Source: CAZAAW01 sp964483325
Lineage (GTDB): Bacteria; Pseudomonadota; Alphaproteobacteria; Rhizobiales; Kaistiaceae
Length of the DNA stretch: 64,000 bases
Direction of reading: 5' to 3'
Assembly: GCA_964483325.1 (NCBI GenBank)
Contig: CAZAAW010000005.1
Location: 82,938-146,937 of the forward strand
The notes beneath the pieces were generated by a model. It searched no databases. It was not told the DNA's origin and was given only the letters and a program-made list of their open reading frames with translations. Positions 34,843 to 42,877 of this stretch are shown here, one piece after another; the stretch's first letter is position 1, and every line of letters starts with the position of its first letter. Both the position numbers and the translations under genes were made by a program.

Positions 34843-35820
34843 CTACGCGGCGACCGCCGTGCCGAACCAGTCGCGCAGCGAGCCCTGGACCGCGCTGCGC
34901 GTCAGGTCGTGGGCGATGAAGGTGAGATGCGAGTGGCCTTTGCCGGCCGGCCAGCTTTCCAGCTCGCGCGGCGCGTGGACGACATGGCGGACGCACTGGA
35001 TCACCAGCGGCCGGTCGCGCCCCGTCACTGCCAGCACGCCCTTGAGGCGCAGCAGCTGGCTGCCGCGCGCGCCGAGCAGGAGATCCAGCCAGGCGACGAA
35101 GCGATCCCAGTCGACAGGACTGTCGAGATCGATGCCGAAGGTGCTGATGCCGGCATGCGGGCTGCCGTCGGTGGTGACGGCGGTGAAGCGGCGCTGGCTG
35201 GCGGCGCTGTCGTCGAAAAGCGCCGCGGCCGGCGGCAGCGCGGTGGCCGAGGACGTGACGATGTCGGCGCCGCCGTTCATCGCCATCAGCTGGGTCTGCA
35301 TCGCCGCCAGCTCGTCGGGCGTCGCGAGGTCGGCCTTGGTCAGCACCAGTCGGTCGGCGGCGGCGACCTGGCCTGCCGCCACCGGTTCGCCGGCGAAGGT
35401 CGCTGATGCCGTCAGCGGATCGACGGCGGTCACGACCTCGCCGAGGCGGTAGCCGCCGAGGCGCCGGTCGCTCAGCACCGCCTCGCAGATCGGCATCGGA
35501 TCGGCGATGCCGGTCGTCTCGACGACGACGCGCGAGAAGGCCGGCACCTCGCCGGCCTCTGCAAGGCGCAGCAGGCGCGCCAGCGTCGAAACGAGATCGT
35601 CGCGCAGCGCGCAGCACAGGCAGCCGGAATCGAGGAGGACGACGTCGCCCTCGGCCCGGCGCGCCAGGTGGTGGTCGAGCCCGACCTCGCCGAACTCGTT
35701 GATGATCACCGCCGTGTCGGCAAAGCCGTCGCCGGCGAGGAGATGGCGCAGCAGCGTCGTCTTGCCGCTGCCGAGGAACCCCGTCAGCACATGAACAGGA
35801 ATGCGGCGTGCCGCGGTCAC
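34843..35820 (-). CDS. COG0523/CobW-family GTPase (putative metallochaperone)
   Basis: A 325-residue G3E GTPase with Walker A GFLGSGKTTLL, metal-binding CxCC in DSGCLCCALRDDL, Walker B-like ETTGIADP and the base motif TKADL. A C-terminal domain (about 215-325) contains GHSHLTF and ends GTAVAA. Family members insert or traffic Zn, Co or Ni into metalloproteins. The GTG start overlaps the RidA stop (GTGA), so it is in the GntR-RidA transcript; it may serve the hydantoinase or amidohydrolase of this cluster (inference). Confidence 0.92.
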   Translation of the reverse strand: MTAARRIPVHVLTGFLGSGKTTLLRHLLAGDGFADTAVIINEFGEVGLDHHLARRAEGDVVLLDSGCLCCALRDDLVSTLARLLRLAEAGEVPAFSRVVVETTGIADPMPICEAVLSDRRLGGYRLGEVVTAVDPLTASATFAGEPVAAGQVAAADRLVLTKADLATPDELAAMQTQLMAMNGGADIVTSSATALPPAAALFDDSAASQRRFTAVTTDGSPHAGISTFGIDLDSPVDWDRFVAWLDLLLGARGSQLLRLKGVLAVTGRDRPLVIQCVRHVVHAPRELESWPAGKGHSHLTFIAHDLTRSAVQGSLRDWFGTAVAA

Positions 35821-36296
35821 CGGACCTCGAAGATCGCGTCCACCTCGACCGCGACGTTGCGCGGCAGGGAGACGCAGCCGACGGCGGCGCGGGCATGGCG
35901 GCCGGCATCGCCGAACACCTCGACCATCAGGTCGGAGGCGCCGTTGATCACCTTGGGGTGGTCGGTGAAGTCGGGCGTGGCGTTGACGAAGCCGCCGAGG
36001 CGGAGGCAGCGGACGACGCGGCCGAGATCGCCATCGAGGGCGGAGCGGAGCTGGGCGATGATGTTGATGGCGCAGAGCCGCGCCGCCTTCTGGCCGTCCT
36101 CGATGGAGACGCCGCCGCCGAGCTTGCCGACGACCTGGTCCTTGCCGTCCATTGTCGGCACCTGGCCGGCGATGAAGACGATGCGGCTATTGCCGCCGGA
36201 GGTCTCGGTCGCCGGCACGTAGTTGGCCGCCGGCTTCGGCGCGTCGGGAAGGGTGATGCCGAGCGCCGTCAGGCGCTCCTCGATGGTATTGCTCAG
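35817..36296 (-). CDS. ridA: RidA-family enamine/imine deaminase
   Basis: A 159-residue RidA/YjgF-like protein that hydrolyses reactive enamines or imines released by PLP or oxidation chemistry. The N-terminus SNTIEERLTALGITLPDAP is family-typical, as are FIAGQVPTM and the active-site arginine in HARAAVGCVSLPRNVAVEVDAIFEV. No ATG, GTG or TTG gives this N-terminus; a CTG at 36296 overlapping the gntR TGA (CTGA), with GGAG 8-9 nt upstream, does, so CTG is the likely start. Its stop overlaps the GTPase start. Confidence 0.88.
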   Translation of the reverse strand: MSNTIEERLTALGITLPDAPKPAANYVPATETSGGNSRIVFIAGQVPTMDGKDQVVGKLGGGVSIEDGQKAARLCAINIIAQLRSALDGDLGRVVRCLRLGGFVNATPDFTDHPKVINGASDLMVEVFGDAGRHARAAVGCVSLPRNVAVEVDAIFEVR

Positions 36297-37093
36297 GATC
36301 GTGCTCCGATGGATCGGCTGGTCGGGGAAAGGTCGAAGGTGAAGCTGTCGAGCGGCGTCGACAGCGGCCCGTTGCCGGGCTGCAGCATGGAGCTCTTGAG
36401 GAGGTTCTTCAGCGTCGTGCGGATGTCGCGGACCATGCAGCGCTCCGCCTGCCGGGCGTCGCCGTCGCGCAGCGCCGCGATGATCGCCACATGCTCTGTG
36501 GCGTCCCAGGGCATTTCCGGGCTCATCAGCGAGAAATAGGTCGTCGGCCCCGACTGCAGCCACAGCGATTCGATCAGCGGCATCAGGATCTCCGACTGCG
36601 CCGCCGCGTAGACGGTGAAGTGGAACTGCTGGTTGCAGGAAAGGCACTGCAAGATGTCGCGGCGATGGATGGCATCGACCAGCCGCTGGTTGATCTTCTC
36701 CAGCGAGGCGATCAGCGCCGGCGTCGCGTTGGCGCAGGCGGTGCGCGTCGCCATGCCCTCGATGAGAACGCGCACCTCGGTCATCTCGGTGAGCTTCTCG
36801 GCACTGAGGCGCGGCACGCGCACCGAGCGGTTGGGCAGCGCCTCCAGGACATTGGCGGCGACGAGATGCGACAGCGCCTCGCGCACCGGCATCGGGCTGG
36901 TGCCGAGGCGGGCGGCGAGCTTCCTGAGGCTCATCACCTGGCCGGGGATGAAGGCGCCGACCATCAGGCCCTGGCGCAAGGCCGCCAGCACCGCATCCTG
37001 CACCTCGCCGCGGCGCAGCTCGCGGCCGTTGCCGCGCCCGGCGGCTACGGACGGCAGGTCGATCTCGATCTCCGGGGAAGCGTCGTCGGTCAA
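36293..37093 (-). CDS. GntR-family regulator with FCD domain
   Basis: About 266 residues. The winged helix (about 20-90) reads EVQDAVLAALRQGLMVGAFIPGQ and RKLAARLGTSPMPVREALSHL. The FCD ligand domain follows (LSAEKLTEMTEVRVLIEGMATRTA, NQQFHFTVYAAA, HVAIIAALRDGDARQAERCM) with histidines that often bind a metal and carboxylate. The start is uncertain: a GTG at 37243 lies inside the operator, so a TTG near 37093 is used. It heads gntR-ridA-COG0523. The three matching inverted repeats at 30225, 37238 and 46764 are its likely operators. Confidence 0.88.
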   Translation of the reverse strand: MTDDASPEIEIDLPSVAAGRGNGRELRRGEVQDAVLAALRQGLMVGAFIPGQVMSLRKLAARLGTSPMPVREALSHLVAANVLEALPNRSVRVPRLSAEKLTEMTEVRVLIEGMATRTACANATPALIASLEKINQRLVDAIHRRDILQCLSCNQQFHFTVYAAAQSEILMPLIESLWLQSGPTTYFSLMSPEMPWDATEHVAIIAALRDGDARQAERCMVRDIRTTLKNLLKSSMLQPGNGPLSTPLDSFTFDLSPTSRSIGARS

Positions 37094-37219
37094 GGCGTGC
37101 AAGGTCCGTTCTGGAGCGGAAGGCTGAAGCCGCCTGCAGGTCCGGCTCAGCCGGCACGTTGTCCGACGGCGGGTGTAACCCGTCAAGCCGCGTGCCCGGC
37201 GCCGTGCACTGGCCGGCGC

Positions 37220-37254
37220 TTGACAGAAGGATATTGTGATCACACGATGTGATC
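37220..37254 (+). promoter_or_regulatory. Promoter with GntR-type operator B
   Basis: TTGACA at 37220-37225 followed by GATCACA-CGA-TGTGATC at 37238-37254, starting 18 nt after the hexamer. The left arm extends to TGTGATCACA. It lies between gntR (minus) and the opine-dehydrogenase-like gene (plus) and can serve both. Confidence 0.75.
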
Positions 37255-37313
37255 AAGGTTTTAGGGACGGAGCCGTTGCTCGGCGTCCGGTTGAGGGGCG
37301 CAGCGCCGCAATC

Positions 37314-38396
37314 ATGAGGGTCGCAATTCTCGGCGCCGGTTCGGGCGGCGCTGCTGCCGTAGCCGAACTCGGCGCGGCTGGCCATAGCGTCGTCCTGTGG
37401 GCGCGCTCCGAGGCGACGCTGGCGCCGTTTCGCGACGCCGGCGGCGTCCGCTATGCCGGCGTCCTCGGCGAGGGACTGGCCGAGCCGGCGCTGATCACCA
37501 GCGACATGCGCGCCGCCATTGCCGGCACCGACGCCGCCGTGGTGGCGCTGCCGACCTTCGCCCATGCCAGCGTCGCCACCGCCCTTGCCGGAGCCGGCTG
37601 GCCGGCCGATCGGCCGGTAATCCTCAATCCCGGCCATACCGGCGGGGCGCTGGAGTTCGCCGCCGCCACCGAGGCGGCCGGCGCGCCGGTGCCGCCGCTC
37701 GCCGAGTTCTCCACTCTTTCCTATGTGGCGCGCCAGTATGCGCCCGGCGAAGTCACGATCACCGGCAGGGCGAAGGCGCTGAAGGTCGCGGCGCTGCCGG
37801 GCGGCGCTGCCGCCCTTGCTGCTGCGGCGACGTTGTTCCCGGCGGCGCGGCCGGTCGCCGATGTCCTCGCCAGCGATCTTTCCAACGTCAACATGGTGCT
37901 GCATCCGCCCGGCGCCGTCATGGCCGCCGCCTGGGTCGAGGCGACCGGCGGCGCCTTCACCTTTTATGTCGAGGCGCTGACGCCCGGCGTGGCGCGGGTC
38001 ATCGAGGCGCTCGACGGCGAGCGCCGCGCCGTCGCCGCCGCCTTCGGCCACACGCTGCCGACGCTGATCGAAGAGATGCAGGCGATCGGTACGGTCGAGC
38101 CGGGCGCCGATCCGGACGACTATGCCGGCGCCATTTCCGGCGGCGAGGCCAACAAGCGCATCAAGGGCCCGGACAGCCTGGCGCATCGCTACTATCGCGA
38201 GGATTTCGGCCACGGCCTGCTGCCTTTCGTCGAGCTGGCGGCGATCGCCGGCGTCGCGGTGCCAGTGGCGGCGTCGCTGCTCGCCATTGCCGAGGCAGCG
38301 ACCGGCACCGACTATCGCGCCGACGGCCGCACCGCCGCCCGCATGGGCATTGCCGGCCTCGACAGGAACGGACTCATCGCCAGGGTGCGTGCATGA
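37314..38396 (+). CDS. Opine-dehydrogenase-like NAD(P)-dependent oxidoreductase
   Basis: A 360-residue enzyme of the octopine/nopaline dehydrogenase family. The Rossmann fold starts MRVAILGAGSGGAAAVAEL. The C-terminal octopine-DH domain has SNVNMVLHPPGAVMAAAW, with the catalytic-region histidine, and ISGGEANKRIKGPDSLAHRYYREDFGHGLLPF across ~275-310. Family enzymes form or cleave secondary amines between an amino acid and a 2-oxo acid. The start at 37314 follows the operator; its stop overlaps the next ATG (ATGA). Confidence 0.88.
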   Translation: MRVAILGAGSGGAAAVAELGAAGHSVVLWARSEATLAPFRDAGGVRYAGVLGEGLAEPALITSDMRAAIAGTDAAVVALPTFAHASVATALAGAGWPADRPVILNPGHTGGALEFAAATEAAGAPVPPLAEFSTLSYVARQYAPGEVTITGRAKALKVAALPGGAAALAAAATLFPAARPVADVLASDLSNVNMVLHPPGAVMAAAWVEATGGAFTFYVEALTPGVARVIEALDGERRAVAAAFGHTLPTLIEEMQAIGTVEPGADPDDYAGAISGGEANKRIKGPDSLAHRYYREDFGHGLLPFVELAAIAGVAVPVAASLLAIAEAATGTDYRADGRTAARMGIAGLDRNGLIARVRA

Positions 38397-39283
38397 ACTG
38401 GGAAAGCCTCGTCATCGCCATCGTCGCCGGCGACCGCCGCGAGCAGGAGATCGCCCGCTGCGCCGCGGCGACCGGCGCCGAAGTGCGCGCCTTCGGCTTT
38501 CCCTGGCCGGACGGCGGCATCGCCGGCGTGACGCGCGCCGCCAGCGCTGCCGAGGCGCTGAAGGGGGCCGACTATGCACTGCTGCCGATCCCCGGCATCG
38601 CCCCGGACGGGGCGCTGTTCGCCCCGGCGCATGAGGGACGCATCATTCTGTCGGAGGACGATCTTGCCGACATGCGCCAGCCGGCCAGCCTCATTCTCGG
38701 CTGGGCCGACCCGAAGCTGCGCGCCCATACCGATGCGCTCGGCATCGCCGTCCACGAATATGAGTGGGACACGGCGCTGATGCTGCTGCGCGGCCCGGCG
38801 ATCGTCGAGGGCCTGCTCAAGGTGCTCATCGATAATACCGAGACGACGATCCACGATGCGCGCATCCTGATGGTCGGCCACGGCACCATCGGCGCCCTCG
38901 TCTGCCGCACGCTGATCGCCCTCGGCGCCCATGTCGACCTTGCGGCGCGCAATCCGGTGCAGCGTGCCGCGGCCTATGCCGCCGGCGCCCGCGTCCATGA
39001 GCTGGAGCGCCTGCCGGAGCTGGCGCCGGAGGCCGACATCATCATTTCCAGCGTGCCGGCGCGTGTGCTCGGCCGCGAGGTGCTGGAGCGCGTCCGCCCC
39101 GGCACGCTGCTCGTCGATGTCGCGGCGCCGCCCGGCGGCTATGATCGCGACGCCGCCGAAGAGCTGGGCCTCCGCTTCATCTGGGCACGCGGCCTCGGCA
39201 GCCGGGCGCCGGTCACCGTCGGGCGCAGCCAGTGGAGCGGCATCCGCGCCCGCATCGAAGCCATTCAGGAGTCACGTTCGTGA
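38393..39283 (+). CDS. Dipicolinate-synthase-A-like (DpaA/SpoVFA) oxidoreductase
   Basis: A 296-residue protein matching the length of Bacillus DpaA. The N-terminal part (IAIVAGDRREQEIARCAAATGAEVRAFGF, GADYALLPIPGIAPDG) and the NAD(P) fold (ILMVGHGTIGALVCRTLIALGAHVDLAAR) are as in that family. DpaA makes dipicolinate in spore formers, but no spore biology is expected here, so it probably reduces or oxidises a related cyclic imine. It is coupled by a 4-nt overlap to the opine-dehydrogenase-like gene. Confidence 0.82.
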   Translation: MNWESLVIAIVAGDRREQEIARCAAATGAEVRAFGFPWPDGGIAGVTRAASAAEALKGADYALLPIPGIAPDGALFAPAHEGRIILSEDDLADMRQPASLILGWADPKLRAHTDALGIAVHEYEWDTALMLLRGPAIVEGLLKVLIDNTETTIHDARILMVGHGTIGALVCRTLIALGAHVDLAARNPVQRAAAYAAGARVHELERLPELAPEADIIISSVPARVLGREVLERVRPGTLLVDVAAPPGGYDRDAAEELGLRFIWARGLGSRAPVTVGRSQWSGIRARIEAIQESRS

Positions 39284-39296
39284 AAGTGTTCCGCGC

Positions 39297-40649
39297 ATGA
39301 AGGCCGATCTCGTCATCCGCAACGCCCGCGTCGTCACCCATGACGGCGAGTTCCACGGCGGCGTCGCCGTCCGCGATGGCGTGATCCTGCTCACCGGCAG
39401 CAACGACGCGCTGCCCGACGCAACGCGCACCATCGACGCGGAGGGCCGGGTGCTGATGCCGGGCCTGATCGACCCGCACTGCCATCTCGGCGTGAAATAT
39501 CCCTATCCCGAGGACATGCGCACCGAGACCGCCGCGGCCGCTTCCGGCGGCGTCACGACGGCGCTGCTCTATGCCCGCAACCTCAAGGAATCCTACATTC
39601 CGTATTACGAGGAGCGGAAGGCGCTGGGCGAGGAGAACTCGGTCATCGACTTCGGCTTTCATTTCGGCATCCAGCGCGAGGAGCACATCGCCGAAATCCC
39701 GGAGATCGTGGCGAAGACCGGGGTCAAGTCGTTCAAGTGCTATTTCGGCTATGAGCCGGATAATCCGATCGGCATCGTCCCGGCCACCGACGGCTGGGTC
39801 TACGCCACGATGCGGACGCTGAAGGACATTCCCGGCGGTGTCATCAGCGTCCATTGCGAGAACACGCAGATCGCCTCCTGGATCAAGGAGGAGATGAAGC
39901 GCACCGGCCGCCAGGACCTCGGCGCCTACACCGAATCCCGCCCGGCCTTCTGCGAGGTCGAGACGATCCGGCGCATGATCTTCCTGGCCGAGAAGACCGG
40001 CTGCCCGCTGCATCTCGTCCACACCTCGGTCGGCATGGGCCCGGTGCTCGCCGCCGAGGCTCGCTCGCGCGGCATCCACGTCACGGTCGAGACCTGCCCG
40101 CACTACCTGACGCGCACCTGCTACGACCCCGACCTCGACATGCGCGCCAAGATCTCGCCGCCGCTGCGCGACAAGGAAGAGCAGGACGGCCTGTGGCGCG
40201 GCATTCTCGACGGCACCGTCTACAGCCTCGGCACCGACCATGTGCCGTTCTTCCCCAAAAAGGGCGAGGACCTGTGGACCGAGTTCCCGGGCGTCGTCTC
40301 CTTCCCGTGGGAGCTGTCGCTGCTGCTGCATTTCGGCGTCCACCAGCGCGGCATGAGCCTCAGCCGGCTGGTGCAGCTCAATTCGTACAATCCCGCCCGC
40401 CGCTTCGGCCTGGCGCCGAAGAAGGGGACGCTGCAGGCCGGCTCCGACGCCGACCTGGTGCTGGTCGATCTCGACGAGGAGCGCACCGTCCATCACACCG
40501 GCAAGGGCACCTGCATCTATGAGGGCTGGACGCTCAAGGGCTGGCCGGTGCTGACGGTGGCGCGCGGCGCCGTCGTCTACGAGAACGGCGCCGTCGACGA
40601 AACGGCGCACGGCCGCGGCCGCTGCGTCACTGTGCCGGCGAACGCATAA
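39297..40649 (+). CDS. Hydantoinase/dihydropyrimidinase-family amidohydrolase
   Basis: A 450-residue cyclic amide hydrolase. The full binuclear metal set is visible: H61 and H63 (DPHCHLG), carboxylated K147 (KSFKCYFGY), H186 (SVHCEN), H242 (HLVHTS) and D314 (GTDHVPF). Family enzymes open hydantoin, dihydropyrimidine, allantoin or similar rings to N-carbamoyl products. The ATG at 39297 is 14 nt past the DpaA-like stop. Because isochorismatase-like and creatinase-like hydrolases follow, the ring is probably opened here and the amide then hydrolysed. The substrate is not identifiable from motifs. Confidence 0.92.
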   Translation: MKADLVIRNARVVTHDGEFHGGVAVRDGVILLTGSNDALPDATRTIDAEGRVLMPGLIDPHCHLGVKYPYPEDMRTETAAAASGGVTTALLYARNLKESYIPYYEERKALGEENSVIDFGFHFGIQREEHIAEIPEIVAKTGVKSFKCYFGYEPDNPIGIVPATDGWVYATMRTLKDIPGGVISVHCENTQIASWIKEEMKRTGRQDLGAYTESRPAFCEVETIRRMIFLAEKTGCPLHLVHTSVGMGPVLAAEARSRGIHVTVETCPHYLTRTCYDPDLDMRAKISPPLRDKEEQDGLWRGILDGTVYSLGTDHVPFFPKKGEDLWTEFPGVVSFPWELSLLLHFGVHQRGMSLSRLVQLNSYNPARRFGLAPKKGTLQAGSDADLVLVDLDEERTVHHTGKGTCIYEGWTLKGWPVLTVARGAVVYENGAVDETAHGRGRCVTVPANA

Positions 40650-40657
40650 GGCGCAAG

Positions 40658-41350
40658 GTGGACGGATCGGGCGTCAGGGACGATCGGCAGGACGGCGGCG
40701 GCGATAGGCCCGCGCCGCCGGCCGCACCCGGACGCCGGACGCCGGCCACCGACGCCCTCGTGGCGCGCGCCGCCGCCGTGCTCGCCAGCGCCGGCGACGT
40801 GCCGGCCGAGCGGCTCTCCGGCGCCCACAATCCGTGGGGGGCCGCGGCGACAATCCTCGACGCCTGGGCCTTTCTCGACCTCTGCCACGATGCCGCCCTC
40901 CTCGACCGCGCGGAGGCGGTGATGGGGCCGGACATCGTGCTGTGGGACTGCCATCCCTTCCGCCGCGCCGGCGACTACCGCGCCTTCGTCGCCGCCGGCC
41001 ATGAAGGCGCATACTGGCCCGCCGATCCGCTCGCCGGCGCCGTCCTGCTGGTGCCGCTGGTGGAGGGCGGGCGCGACCGTGCCGCGCCTGTGCCGGGCAT
41101 CGCCGCCGCCGATCTTGCCGGGATTGCCGACGACATACCGCTTGCCGTCATCCGGCTGATGTCAGGCGCCAGCTTCTACCGGCGCGATGCCGCCTTCGCT
41201 GCCAACCGGCGCGGCATGGAGGAGCAGGTGCTCCTCAACTACGCGCCGCGGCCGCTGTGGCTGCTGCGCGGCCGCGACCGCGCCGGCTCCGATTTCACCA
41301 CCGGCTTCAGCCCCGCTGTCGCCCGGTGGGCCGATTCACCCGCTTTGTGA
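40658..41350 (+). CDS. Hypothetical protein with weak phytanoyl-CoA dioxygenase resemblance
   Basis: A 230-residue protein beginning with GTG 8 nt after the hydantoinase stop. LSGAHNPWGAAATILDAWAF, ILDAW...VMGPDIVLWDCHPF and HEGAYWPADPLAGAVLLVPL recall PhyH-family dioxygenases, but the HxD iron motif reads HEG, so catalysis may be lost or the match may be false. I give no function. The first ~30 residues are Gly/Pro/Asp-rich and may not be translated. Confidence 0.65.
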   Translation: MDGSGVRDDRQDGGGDRPAPPAAPGRRTPATDALVARAAAVLASAGDVPAERLSGAHNPWGAAATILDAWAFLDLCHDAALLDRAEAVMGPDIVLWDCHPFRRAGDYRAFVAAGHEGAYWPADPLAGAVLLVPLVEGGRDRAAPVPGIAAADLAGIADDIPLAVIRLMSGASFYRRDAAFAANRRGMEEQVLLNYAPRPLWLLRGRDRAGSDFTTGFSPAVARWADSPAL

Positions 41351-41360
41351 GGACAGGCAC

Positions 41361-41552
41361 ATGCCCTTCGTCATCGTGGAAATGTGGGAAGGCAGGACGA
41401 CCGACCAGAAGAGCCGGCTAGTGAAGGCCATCACCGACGCCATGGTCGAGCACGCCGACTGCAAGCCCGACCATCTGCACGTCGTCATCCACGACGTGCC
41501 CAAGGAAAACTGGGGCCGCGCCGGCGTGCTCGGGTCCGAGCGCAAGGAGTAG
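41361..41552 (+). CDS. 4-oxalocrotonate tautomerase family protein
   Basis: A 63-residue 4-OT-type tautomerase with the catalytic amino-terminal proline after Met removal (MPFVIVEMWEGRTTDQKSRL). VKAITDAMVEHADCKPDHLHVVIHDV and the ending ENWGRAGVLGSERKE match the hexamer-forming fold. It moves keto-enol or imine-enamine double bonds, fitting the RidA and oxidoreductases in the same regulon. It is 10 nt after the preceding stop and 7 nt before the next start. Confidence 0.9.
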   Translation: MPFVIVEMWEGRTTDQKSRLVKAITDAMVEHADCKPDHLHVVIHDVPKENWGRAGVLGSERKE

Positions 41553-41559
41553 CAGGCCG

Positions 41560-42555
41560 ATGGGAATCCTCGACGAACTCGACTACCGCACCGCGGCGCT
41601 GCTGGTCATCGACCTGCAGAACGCCTTCATCCATGACGAGGGAACGCTCGGCGTCTCCGGCGTCGACACCAGGCGCCTGTCGGCCATCGTGCCGACGCTT
41701 CAGACCCTGATCCCGCGCTTCCAGGCTGCCGGCGTGCCGGTCATCTGGACGGTGCAGGAGCACCTCGAGGTCGATGCCAGCCGCGCCCGCAAGAAGCTCG
41801 CCGGCCACACGGCACGGCGGAAGCGCGTCTCCGCCATCGCCGGCACCTGGGACGCCGAGATCGTCGATCCGCTGAAGCCGTTCGCCGCCGTCGACCCGAC
41901 GATGGTGATCCGCAAGCACCGCTTCGGCGCCTTCCACGAAACCCGCCTCGACATGCTGCTGAAGATGCTGGGGACGCGGACGATCTTCGTCACCGGCACC
42001 ACCACCAATGCCTGCGTCGAGACCAGCATTCGCGAGGCGTATCTGCGCGACTTCGACACCGTGGCGATCTCCGACGGCATCTCAGGCGTCAATGCCGACT
42101 GGGAGGCGACGGCGCAGAAGGTGTGGAAGCAGTATCTGTGCGAGATCACCGACAGCGCCGACGTGCTGTCCTGGCTGGACCAGCAGGTGCAGCCGCGCAC
42201 GCTCGGCTACGGCCATATGCTGCTGATGGTCGAGGACATGGAGCGCTCGACGAAGTTCTACACCGAGCAGCTCGGCTTCACGGTGCGCCCGGCGAAGCCG
42301 CTGCAGGACGGCCGACCCTTTACCGCCTTCCGCGAGGGCATCGCCCTCGTCGCCGGCCGCGCCCCCGGCGCCCGCCAGGTCGACCACATGGCCTTCGAGG
42401 TCAACGACGTGCGCGGCATGAGCGACAGGCTGAAGGCCGCCGGCGTCGAATTCCAGCAGGAGCTGCATGACGGCCCGTACGGCCTGACGATCTACGTCAC
42501 CGACCCGGACGGCACCCGCATCGAGCTCTACCAGGTCGGCGCCAAGGCGGGCTGA
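41560..42555 (+). CDS. Isochorismatase-like hydrolase fused to a VOC domain
   Basis: A 331-residue two-domain protein. Residues 1-205 are an isochorismatase-like cysteine hydrolase with the catalytic triad D18 (VIDLQNAF), K119 (IRKHRFG) and C152 (TNACVETSIREA). Members include N-carbamoylsarcosine and related amidases. Residues about 213-328 are a glyoxalase/VOC fold (LGYGHMLLMVEDMERSTKFYTEQLGF, VDHMAFEV, DPDGTRIELYQ). Fusion of these two is uncommon to my knowledge. The frame is continuous with no slip. It is the last gene of the operator-B operon. Confidence 0.88.
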   Translation: MGILDELDYRTAALLVIDLQNAFIHDEGTLGVSGVDTRRLSAIVPTLQTLIPRFQAAGVPVIWTVQEHLEVDASRARKKLAGHTARRKRVSAIAGTWDAEIVDPLKPFAAVDPTMVIRKHRFGAFHETRLDMLLKMLGTRTIFVTGTTTNACVETSIREAYLRDFDTVAISDGISGVNADWEATAQKVWKQYLCEITDSADVLSWLDQQVQPRTLGYGHMLLMVEDMERSTKFYTEQLGFTVRPAKPLQDGRPFTAFREGIALVAGRAPGARQVDHMAFEVNDVRGMSDRLKAAGVEFQQELHDGPYGLTIYVTDPDGTRIELYQVGAKAG

Positions 42556-42589
42556 TCTGGCGGCGAGCTCTGAATAACCGGCGGATGGG

Positions 42590-42835
42590 GCTCGCAGGGC
42601 GCTCCCCACCCGTCACGCGCTTCGCGCGCGCCACCCTCCCCCTTCGGGTGAGGGATGAGCGCCTCTTTCTGCCGCGCCCGCGGCAAGTGATTTCGGTAGA
42701 GGATGGTTGGTCTGAACGCTGGCCCGAGTGGCCACGGCTAGAGTGCGCCATCGGGAAGCACGCACCCATCCCTCACCGGAACGGTGAGGGTAGCCCCGGC
42801 GATAGCCGGGGTCGGGTGGGGACCCACGCCGGGCC
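42590..42835. repeat. Intergenic palindromic repeat region
   Basis: The 322-nt gap between the fusion gene and the amidohydrolase contains GC-rich hairpins: CCCTCACCG-N3-CGGTGAGGG near 42774 and CCCCGGC-N4-GCCGGGG near 42797. It also has a short pyrimidine-rich ACCCTCCCCCTTCGGG motif. These resemble REP-like intergenic elements common in alphaproteobacterial genomes. No gene is supported. Confidence 0.6.
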
Positions 42836-42877
42836 GTACGCGCCCTGCACCGTGGCAGCGAACGTCCGGCGTTCGCC

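Noticed and set aside
36299..38213. Long minus-strand frame extending the RidA frame upstream across gntR and the opine-dehydrogenase-like gene
   Set aside because: Non-conserved; RidA itself begins near 36296.
42590..42835. CRISPR-like array in the palindromic gap
   Set aside because: The hairpins differ in sequence and there is no regular repeat-spacer structure.
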